From NCBI GenBank assembly GCA_014305015.1, contig JACRUB010000158.1, forward strand, positions 1 to 7,277: a stretch of 7,277 nucleotides of DNA, read 5' to 3'. Made by a program: the position numbers and the translations under genes. Positions 1 to 5,313 of the stretch are shown piece after piece. The stretch is from Vulcanimicrobiota bacterium (GTDB lineage: Bacteria; Vulcanimicrobiota; Vulcanimicrobiia; Vulcanimicrobiales; Vulcanimicrobiaceae). Position 1 is the first letter of the stretch; each line of letters opens with the position of its first letter. Below the pieces are notes generated by a model. It made no database searches, was not told the origin of the DNA, and worked only from the letters and a program-made list of their open reading frames with translations.

Positions 1-1249
1 CCGGCGCGATCCAGCCGTAACCGACGGCGCCGCCGCTCGCCGTCGCTCCATGGCATGCGGCGCAGTTTGCCATGAAAAGGGCGCGGCCGTGCGCGAGGTC
101 GCCGGAATCCTCGACGCTCGGAAGCGTGTTGCTCCCACCAGAGCGTGACATGACAAAATCGGTGAGTTCTTTGATCTGACGGGGCCCAAGTATCGATCTT
201 TTGTGCACGTCCTGGATGTACGGTACGCTTGCCGGCATCCGCCCGGTGCTCAGCCAAAAATCGACCCCCGCCCGGCTTTCTGCCCGCAAACTTGGCCCTC
301 GTGCGGTGCCCTGCAAACTTGCTGCGTGGCAAGCGGAACAATGAATCGTGTAGAGCATACGCCCTGCCGTAATGCCGGAGGCAGCAGAGACCGGCATTAC
401 CGCTGCGGCGAAGAGCAAACCAGCGATGCCTACAGTTAGCGCAGCGGACCGGAAGCGCTCGCTTTGCACATCGAGCACTTCACCAAGCCGGCGTTCGTGA
501 TAGCCCCACGATGCGGCCACCAACATGAACACCGTAAACAGCAGCAGCCCTCCGGCAATCCACATCAGCGCGCCGCCATTGTGCTGATCCGAAAGCGCGG
601 CGGCAACCGATCCTTGGGTGCGCACATAGTGCGGATATAAGACGTGCCGCGTTTGATAGAGCGCCAATCCTAAGAACGCGCTTTGCGGCATCGCGGTAAA
701 GACGTAAACGATGCGCAACGGAAAATTCATTGGCCATGCAACCGGCCCAATATGAATTATTGATTGCCAAAAGAGCAGAGCAGAGCCGAAGAAAAGAGCG
801 TGTTCGAGGAGATGGCTCCCTGGGCGCTCCAAGGCCGCCTCGTAGAGACCCGAAAGGTGCGTGCCCCACAAGACCGCCGTAAAAAAGAGCCATGCAAAGA
901 CGGGAAAGGTCATGATGCGCCATGCCGGCGAGCGTAGTAGTCTCGCCGTGCGTCTCGCGTACGCGGGTTTGCATGCACCGAGCAAGAGCATCATCGGCGC
1001 ACTTAGCAACACGAGCGGGGCGGCAACGTACACGAGAACCATATGTTGGGCCATGTGATAGAAAAACGAGGCGTCCGCGAGCCTTTCCAACGGGGACCGC
1101 AGTGCCAAGAGCAAGCTCAGAACGCTCGCCACGAAAGCCGCGAGATGCCAACGGTTAAACGCTTTGGCATGTTTCGCGTCGTAGAGCTTCATACATTGTG
1201 CGTAGATAGCAATGGCGAGCACGCACGCAAACGCAAGAGCATAATTCAC
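1..1249 (-). CDS. CtaG-like oxidase assembly domain fused to diheme cytochrome c (QcrC-like), partial
   Basis: A GTG at 1249 opens a frame of 416 complete codons with no stop before the left edge, so the C-terminus is missing. Residues 1 to about 250 are a polytopic membrane protein of the caa3_CtaG family, which helps assemble cytochrome c oxidase. It shows the family's histidine-rich signatures: HMAQH (65-69), H131 in THLSGLY, HLLEH (146-150), and DQHNGGALMW near the last helix. A basic stretch (YHERRLG) follows, then a hydrophobic segment at about 272-292, then two haem c sites, CSACH (304-308) and CAACH (396-400). The GGAVGYGWIAP after the second site resembles the diheme cytochrome c of actinobacterial bcc complexes. 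Basic residues before the extra helix fit a cytoplasmic-to-periplasmic crossing that places the haems outside. An internal GTG at 478 (residue 258) could start a separate cytochrome, but no stop separates the halves. The gene starts 2 bases after the cytochrome b stop. The domain calls are firm; the fusion rests on my frame reading. Confidence 0.8.
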   Translation of the reverse strand, partial: MNYALAFACVLAIAIYAQCMKLYDAKHAKAFNRWHLAAFVASVLSLLLALRSPLERLADASFFYHMAQHMVLVYVAAPLVLLSAPMMLLLGACKPAYARRTARLLRSPAWRIMTFPVFAWLFFTAVLWGTHLSGLYEAALERPGSHLLEHALFFGSALLFWQSIIHIGPVAWPMNFPLRIVYVFTAMPQSAFLGLALYQTRHVLYPHYVRTQGSVAAALSDQHNGGALMWIAGGLLLFTVFMLVAASWGYHERRLGEVLDVQSERFRSAALTVGIAGLLFAAAVMPVSAASGITAGRMLYTIHCSACHAASLQGTARGPSLRAESRAGVDFWLSTGRMPASVPYIQDVHKRSILGPRQIKELTDFVMSRSGGSNTLPSVEDSGDLAHGRALFMANCAACHGATASGGAVGYGWIAP

Positions 1250-1251
1250 GA

Positions 1252-2634
1252 TTACTTGTCGGCCTCTGGCTCGGGTCGCTGCGCAAAGCCACCCGCTTCG
1301 GTCCTTGCGTAGATGATACGAGACTCCGCATTTCTGAGCGCCTGACGTCGAGCCCGGACCTCGCGCGCAATTTCAAAAGCGAGCAGACCAACGACTGCGG
1401 GCAACACCAAGACGAGAACCTGAAAGATGGCCACGAGACGTTCGAGCGGAATTGAAAACAGCTTAGCCATGACATCGTCGGCGCCGGCGAACGTAAGAAT
1501 GATAGCAAAGCTTAGGACTGCCGCGCCCACCGCCGTGCGGGCCGGGACGTCTGAAGGATGGTCCAAGAGTTGATGCGCGTCGCCGTCGTGCGTGATGCGT
1601 CTTTCGATAAACGGCCACAAATACAAAAGCGAGAAGAAAAAGAGCGGGACCAATACGCCGGCCCAAAACGGGGAAGGGACCGTATGATTGAAAACGTGCA
1701 ACTCCCAGTTTGGGCCGAGACGAAGCGCCCCTTCGAGCCACCCGATGTACCAATCCGGCTGAGCCGGCGAGCTAACATTTGCGGGATAGTAAGGACCGTA
1801 TGACCAGATTGGGTTGATTTCAAAGAATGCGCCAAGGCCGATCATCACTGCGAACACGGCAAACATCAGGCCGATGGATTTAAGCGCGTAGTTAGGCCAT
1901 AAGGGCGAGCCGACAACATTGTGCTCCGTCCTGCCCGGTCCGCGGAATTGCGAATGTTTTTGGCGCCATATAATTGCGAGGTGAATCGTCATCGCCGCTG
2001 CCAAGAGTGCGGGCAGAAATAGAATGTGCGTTATGAAGAGGCGGCTGCTGGTTTGCGCAGCCGGAAAGTTGCCTCCAAAGAACATGAACGCTAGATATCC
2101 GCCGACGAACGGAACGGACAGAAGCACGGAATACGCAATTCGCAGGCCGGTGCCGGAGAGAAGGTCGTCCGGCAGCGAGTAGCCGGTAAAACCCGCACCG
2201 AGCGCTAAAAGGAGCAGAGTTAATCCGACCACCCAGTTGATTTCTCGAGGCCTGCGGAACGCGCCGGTAAAGAAGACCCGGCACATGTGCACCGCAATGG
2301 CAGCGACAAAAATAAGCGCCGCCCAGTGATGCGCTTGGCGGATCAGCAACCCGGTGCGCGTTTCTAACGATAAGCGTATGACCGAGGCGTAGGCCGCCGA
2401 AACCTCGGCGCCGTGCAGCGCCTCGTACGATCCTTGATACCGGACGTGCGCTCCGGACGCATCGAAGAAGAATCCTAAGAACGTGCCCGAGAGAATCAAG
2501 AAGATAAAGCAATAGAGTGCGATTTCGCCAAGCATGAACGACCAGTGGTCGGGGAACGCTTTACGCAACGCTGCCTTTAGAAAGTGCGAACTCCCCAAGC
2601 GATCGTCTGCGGCGAGCACGAGGCGACGGATCAT
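1252..2634 (-). CDS. qcrB: cytochrome b subunit of quinol:cytochrome c oxidoreductase (actinobacterial type)
   Basis: This 460-residue integral membrane protein is the quinol-oxidising cytochrome b of a bcc complex. The N-terminal FPDHWSFMLGEIALY (27-41) closely matches actinobacterial QcrB. Haem b ligand candidates are H102 and H116 (13 residues between) and H203 and H218 (14 between); the second spacing is the cytochrome b6-like one. The Qo-site motif appears as PDWY (293-296), a PEWY variant. Further hydrophobic segments lie at about 322-342, 368-386 and 400-422, so the b6-like and subunit IV-like parts are on one chain. The tail from about 423 is hydrophilic and rich in Arg and Glu, probably cytoplasmic. 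The ATG shares one base with the TGA of the upstream Rieske gene and has no clear Shine-Dalgarno sequence, which suggests translational coupling. It would pass electrons from quinol to the Rieske cluster and, through its b haems, back to the Qi site. Confidence 0.93.
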   Translation of the reverse strand: MIRRLVLAADDRLGSSHFLKAALRKAFPDHWSFMLGEIALYCFIFLILSGTFLGFFFDASGAHVRYQGSYEALHGAEVSAAYASVIRLSLETRTGLLIRQAHHWAALIFVAAIAVHMCRVFFTGAFRRPREINWVVGLTLLLLALGAGFTGYSLPDDLLSGTGLRIAYSVLLSVPFVGGYLAFMFFGGNFPAAQTSSRLFITHILFLPALLAAAMTIHLAIIWRQKHSQFRGPGRTEHNVVGSPLWPNYALKSIGLMFAVFAVMIGLGAFFEINPIWSYGPYYPANVSSPAQPDWYIGWLEGALRLGPNWELHVFNHTVPSPFWAGVLVPLFFFSLLYLWPFIERRITHDGDAHQLLDHPSDVPARTAVGAAVLSFAIILTFAGADDVMAKLFSIPLERLVAIFQVLVLVLPAVVGLLAFEIAREVRARRQALRNAESRIIYARTEAGGFAQRPEPEADK

Positions 2635-3461
2635 CAGGAACGTTGCCAGAATCCCGGACCGATGGGCTCGCTAAAATCGTTCTGGGCACGCAAATAGCCT
2701 TCGGAGTCGATCGCCAGCGGGAGTTGCGGCAATGCGCGCGAGGCCGGCCCGGAGATCGGACGTGCTTCGTTAACAACATCGAACACGGACTGATGACACG
2801 GGCAGAGTAACTCGAAAGAGCTCGCTCGATAAAGGCCGACCGGACATCCGGCATGCGTGCAAACTTTGGAAAAGGCGACATATCCCCGCGGCGCCCAATC
2901 CGCGCGTCCTTTCGTCGCTTGAATCGTTCCGGGAGGGACGCGCAAGAGCAAGGTTTGCGAGCTCTCATCCCCTGCTGCGCCATCGGGAAAGACCGTGACG
3001 ACGGACCCGACCGCGAGCTCCGCTACTTTCACAGGTGTGCCGTCTTCACGAACGAGGCGGGAACCGCTCGTCCATTTCGTGTGGTAGAGTCCCCGGCCGA
3101 AGCGGGGCGCCAGAGAGCGAAACGGAAAAAGCGCTGCCAAGCCAAGTGCGCCGATCGCACCGAAAAAGAATCGCATGATAAAACTGCGGCGTTCAAGCTC
3201 GCCGGTCCCGCGGTTCAGCGTCTCCTCCGCTCCCGCGCGATCGCTCTCGTCCGATGGGTAGTCCTCGATGGCGTTGACCGTCTGTCGCTGCGGCAGCGCG
3301 TACAGCGCCCACAGAACGATTCCCGCGCCCAGCGCGCCCAACGCAACAAAGAGTCCGAGCCCTTGGAGTTGTGTTGAAAGATTCAGCGCATAAGCGATCA
3401 TGAAAAAGACACTAGCGATGAGCGAGATCGAAAACGTTACGGCGATTGCAAAGAGCTTCAT
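2634..3461 (-). CDS. qcrA: Rieske [2Fe-2S] protein of the bcc complex
   Basis: A 275-residue protein with three N-terminal hydrophobic helices (about 4-25, 34-56 and 94-112) and a C-terminal Rieske domain. The cluster motifs are CTHAGC (201-206) and CPCH (220-223). By family rules C201, H203, C220 and H223 bind the cluster and C206 and C222 form the disulfide. It takes one electron from quinol at the Qo site and hands it to the cytochrome c subunit. Three helices instead of the usual single anchor are characteristic of actinobacterial QcrA. RRSFIM (91-96) just before the third helix looks like a twin-arginine signal, matching the mixed Sec/Tat insertion described for Streptomyces Rieske proteins. 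The start chosen is the ATG at 3461, which overlaps the oxidase subunit III stop in ATGA. The frame stays open upstream to 3890, but that part is antisense-free overlap with subunit III in another frame and carries no Rieske features. Confidence 0.94.
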   Translation of the reverse strand: MKLFAIAVTFSISLIASVFFMIAYALNLSTQLQGLGLFVALGALGAGIVLWALYALPQRQTVNAIEDYPSDESDRAGAEETLNRGTGELERRSFIMRFFFGAIGALGLAALFPFRSLAPRFGRGLYHTKWTSGSRLVREDGTPVKVAELAVGSVVTVFPDGAAGDESSQTLLLRVPPGTIQATKGRADWAPRGYVAFSKVCTHAGCPVGLYRASSFELLCPCHQSVFDVVNEARPISGPASRALPQLPLAIDSEGYLRAQNDFSEPIGPGFWQRS

Positions 3462-4063
3462 CGAATTAAATATATTGCTCCCCAAATACCGACCCAGACC
3501 ACGAATACAAAATGCCAATAGTACGTGATGGCTTCGGCTCCGGCCCGGTGAGACGTGCGAAACGCGCCCGACCGAAGACCGGCGAATAAGGCGCTTAGTA
3601 AGATGATTCCTACGAGCACGTGGAGGGCGTGAAAACCCGTCATCGCATAGAAGACCGATCCGTACGCGTGCGTTCCTACATGAAAAACGTTCTTGCTCCA
3701 GCCGTGCATCGCGACGGCGAGAAAGACGATACCCAGGACGATAGCTGCCGCTAGCCACGCGCGTGCCACATGCGCTTTGTTTTTGGAGAGTGCCCGCGTC
3801 ACAAAGAGCATCGCTACGCTCGAGAGCGCGAGCAGCAACGTGCCGGTACCGGACTCGAGCAGATTTAAGTGAACGTCGGACGGCGGCCACACTGCGGTTT
3901 CGCTGCGCAAATCAAAATATGCGGCGAATAAGCCCGCAAAGAACATGAGTTCAGACGCAAGAAAAATGACGACACCGAATACGAGGGGATGGGCGCGCAG
4001 CGCGAGCGGCCGCAAAGAACCGTCGCGTTCGAAATGTTCCACCGTAGACGGCGCGCGCGTCAA
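3458..4063 (-). CDS. ctaE: cytochrome c oxidase subunit III
   Basis: A 201-residue membrane protein of the haem-copper oxidase subunit III family, with five hydrophobic segments (about 25-50, 69-90, 101-120, 139-163 and 183-200). Family signatures are E38 in the first helix (FLASELMFFAGLFAAYF), FHALHVLVG (144-152) and YYWHFVFVVW (181-190). The five-helix form of about 200 residues is the length seen for actinobacterial CtaE and related short subunits; NorE-like proteins are similar and cannot be fully excluded. Subunit III has no redox centre and stabilises subunit I. The start chosen is the TTG at 4063, 1 base after the MarR stop, with a GAGGAA Shine-Dalgarno sequence about 8 bases upstream. 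A GTG at codon 8 is the main alternative. An ATG start at 4210 would lie deep inside the MarR gene. The stop overlaps the Rieske ATG by 4 bases. Its presence implies that oxidase subunits I and II are encoded nearby, probably past the left edge. Confidence 0.9.
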   Translation of the reverse strand: MTRAPSTVEHFERDGSLRPLALRAHPLVFGVVIFLASELMFFAGLFAAYFDLRSETAVWPPSDVHLNLLESGTGTLLLALSSVAMLFVTRALSKNKAHVARAWLAAAIVLGIVFLAVAMHGWSKNVFHVGTHAYGSVFYAMTGFHALHVLVGIILLSALFAGLRSGAFRTSHRAGAEAITYYWHFVFVVWVGIWGAIYLIR

Positions 4064-4064
4064 T

Positions 4065-4580
4065 TCACGCTTCCTCGAGACCGGCTGACGGTTCCGGCGC
4101 GACGGCCTGATCGACGCCGTAGGCGCCGATGAAGGCAGCGAGACCGGTTCGCAGTCCATCCATTGTCTGGTCGCCCAATACTTGGGAGCACCGCTCTTCG
4201 ACATCTTCAACGATTTTGAAGGAGTCCATCATGAGAGTCCAGCCTGCGTTGGTAAAACAAACGGTCCTGGATCGGGCATCGCGGGGGTCTTTTTTAAGTA
4301 CGATGTACCCGCGCGTCTGGAGTTCCTTGGCGAGCTGTCCGGCAGCTTGCTTAGTCATATTAGCCCGCGCCGCGAGTCCGCTTAGTGAGTCTCCGTCTAG
4401 ATCTAGATTGGCCAACAGTGCGCAGTGTGTCAGCCGGACATCATCGTGGCCACGGGTCTTGAGTCCGTCCAGCAGCAACCCGTTGAGCGCCCTTGTCGCA
4501 CGCAGGAGAAGCTGCCGCAGATTTTTGTTGCGCGCTTCAGCTAACAGTTTCTCGCGTCGTTTGTGAATGCTCGTGGGCAT
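4065..4580 (-). CDS. MarR-family transcriptional regulator
   Basis: A 171-residue winged helix-turn-helix protein. Residues 1-45 form an N-terminal helical dimerisation region. The helix-turn-helix lies at about 65-93 (SLSGLAARANMTKQAAGQLA), and the wing carries the classic MarR signature DPRDARSR (98-105). A C-terminal helical part spans about 113-155, followed by a short Ala/Pro/Glu-rich tail. MarR proteins bind palindromes as dimers and usually repress until a ligand or oxidant releases them. C53, C108 and C131 are present, but I cannot say whether they sense redox state. The ATG at 4580 is preceded directly by an in-frame TAG, so no longer start is possible. A GGGGA lies about 12 bases upstream, so ribosome binding looks weak. 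It is the first gene of the respiratory operon, 1 base before subunit III, and a palindrome overlaps its likely promoter, so autoregulation of the whole operon is the simplest reading. Confidence 0.9.
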   Translation of the reverse strand: MPTSIHKRREKLLAEARNKNLRQLLLRATRALNGLLLDGLKTRGHDDVRLTHCALLANLDLDGDSLSGLAARANMTKQAAGQLAKELQTRGYIVLKKDPRDARSRTVCFTNAGWTLMMDSFKIVEDVEERCSQVLGDQTMDGLRTGLAAFIGAYGVDQAVAPEPSAGLEEA

Positions 4581-4595
4581 CTAATAGACTGTCCC

Positions 4596-4617
4596 CTTAC
4601 AATCGACCGCTTACAAT
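4596..4617. repeat. tandem direct repeat CTTACAAT, 14-bp period
   Basis: CTTACAAT occurs twice, at 4596-4603 and 4610-4617, separated by 6 bases. The second copy runs into the left arm of the adjacent palindrome. It lies in the expected leader of the minus-strand operon, just upstream of the MarR start. It may be a second regulator-binding element or chance; the sequence shows only the repeat. Confidence 0.55.
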
Positions 4618-4636
4618 GGTAAATAGATATTACCAT
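4616..4636. promoter_or_regulatory. inverted repeat, candidate MarR operator
   Basis: Perfect 7-bp arms ATGGTAA (4616-4622) and TTACCAT (4630-4636) flank a 7-bp AT-rich spacer. Arm centres are 14 bp apart, the same period as the neighbouring direct repeat. It sits between the divergent MarR and hemerythrin genes and covers the putative -10 box of the minus-strand operon, the position expected of a repressor site. Binding by this MarR protein is inferred. Confidence 0.6.
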
Positions 4637-4654
4637 ATGCAAGAATTTTTCCAA
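4627..4654 (-). promoter_or_regulatory. putative sigma-70-type promoter of the MarR/respiratory operon
   Basis: On the minus strand TTGGAA (4654-4649) could be a -35 box and TAATAT (4632-4627) a -10 box, 16 bp apart; each matches consensus at 4 of 6 positions. Transcription would begin near 4620, giving a leader of about 40 bases before the ATG at 4580. The -10 box lies inside the palindrome. No comparably convincing promoter is visible for the plus-strand hemerythrin gene in the same interval. Confidence 0.45.
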
Positions 4655-4752
4655 ACTAAGCGACGGCTCGGTCGGATCGAAAAGCCCGTTAAATGGGCAC
4701 TTCAAGAGGGCATACATGCAAATCAGAGCGTTAACCATCGAGAGGATCCACA

Positions 4753-5211
4753 ATGTCAGATGCCATCGAACTCCTGAAGGCCGATCACCGTAAGGTCGAA
4801 GCCCTATTAAAAGAAATTCAAGAATTGCCCGACACCGCGCACGAGCGGCGCGCAAGCATTTGCGCTCAGGTAAGCCGGGAGCTCAAGGCTCACGACAAGA
4901 TTGAGACGACGATTTTTTATCCCGCGTTAAAAGCGAAAACCACGCCCGACACGGAACCGCGCGACGAGGTCCTCGAGGCGTATGAAGAACATGCGAACAT
5001 TGCGGGAATGCTCGAGAAACTTGCCGTGACTGCGCCTACGGACGAGAGCTACAATGCCAAGTTGCAAGTCCTCGGAGAGCTCGTCAAACATCATGTTAAA
5101 GAAGAAGAGCACGAAATGTTCAAACAGGCTCGTGAGTTGCTCTCCGAATCTGAACTCAAAGAATTGGGTGAACGGATCGAACGAGAAAAACAACAGCTCG
5201 TCACGGCCTAA
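4753..5211 (+). CDS. hemerythrin HHE cation-binding domain protein
   Basis: A 152-residue soluble four-helix protein of the HHE family, which binds a di-iron centre and can carry or sense O2, or handle iron or NO. Likely metal ligands are in canonical order: H12 (KADHRKV), H47 and E51 in an HxxxE (AHDKIE), H80 (EEHANI), and H114 and E118 in a second HxxxE (HVKEE). The tail from about 130 is a charged amphipathic helix. No signal peptide or membrane segment is seen, so it is cytoplasmic. An AGAGGA Shine-Dalgarno sequence at 4741-4746 sits 6 bases before the ATG. It is transcribed away from the MarR/respiratory operon and shares the intergenic control region, and a strong terminator follows directly. 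The exact role is not readable from sequence; oxygen or iron handling linked to respiration is an inference from context. Confidence 0.9.
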   Translation: MSDAIELLKADHRKVEALLKEIQELPDTAHERRASICAQVSRELKAHDKIETTIFYPALKAKTTPDTEPRDEVLEAYEEHANIAGMLEKLAVTAPTDESYNAKLQVLGELVKHHVKEEEHEMFKQARELLSESELKELGERIEREKQQLVTA

Positions 5212-5218
5212 CGAGCGC

Positions 5219-5252
5219 TTGCCGTGCCACGGAAGGCGCGGCAATTTCGTTT
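5219..5252 (+). terminator. Rho-independent terminator after the hemerythrin gene
   Basis: TTGCCGTGCC (5219-5228) pairs with GGCGCGGCAA (5235-5244) over 10 bp with one G-U pair and a 6-base loop, followed by the T-rich TTTCGTTT. It begins 7 bases after the hemerythrin stop. The thiamine-diphosphate enzyme gene downstream therefore needs read-through or its own promoter. Confidence 0.75.
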
Positions 5253-5279
5253 CTCGGTTTTATTTGCGGTTGTCCGGGT

Positions 5280-5301
5280 AGTAACAGAGGGTTACTTTTT
5301 T
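5280..5301 (+). promoter_or_regulatory. small hairpin plus T-run, possible attenuator in the leader of the TPP-enzyme gene
   Basis: AGTAAC (5280-5285) and GTTACT (5291-5296) form a 6-bp stem with a 5-base loop, and T residues run to 5301. A G6 tract (5302-5307) that may be the ribosome-binding site follows at once. The stem is short and AT-rich, so termination would be weak. It could instead be an operator or gate access to the G tract. Confidence 0.35.
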
Positions 5302-5313
5302 GGGGGGTTTTTC

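Noticed and set aside
203..439. Plus-strand frame of 78 codons opposite the cytochrome c domain
   Set aside because: The minus strand here encodes the CSACH haem site in a continuous gene; the plus-strand peptide has no family features.
480..1151. Long minus-strand reading frame of 223 codons with an ATG start
   Set aside because: It is out of frame with the CtaG-like domain, which fills the same DNA and shows clear family motifs. Its own translation is rich in Arg, Cys and Ala with no recognisable domain.
2853..3377. Plus-strand frame of 174 codons opposite the Rieske gene
   Set aside because: Antisense to a well-supported gene, with basic low-information translation and no domain.
3462..3890. 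N-terminal extension of the Rieske frame up to an ATG at 3890
   Set aside because: It lies wholly inside the subunit III gene in another frame, is Arg-rich and has no Rieske or helix features. The ATG at 3461 overlapping the subunit III stop is the natural start.
4064..4210. Longer subunit III start at 4210
   Set aside because: The added 49 residues overlap the MarR coding region and show no membrane or family features.
4129..4566. Plus-strand frame of 145 codons opposite the MarR gene
   Set aside because: Antisense shadow of a clear MarR protein; the Ser/Arg-rich translation is typical of an opposite-strand frame.
4684..4698. Small hairpin GCCCG/TGGGC in the hemerythrin leader
   Set aside because: Only five pairs including a G-U, with no T-run and no riboswitch architecture I recognise, so it is probably chance.
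5224..5313. Earlier ATG for the TPP enzyme
   Set aside because: The ATG falls inside the hemerythrin terminator stem. The added 30 residues are not part of the TPP-enzyme fold, whose normal N-terminus begins at the MMTTSDFLLE stretch.
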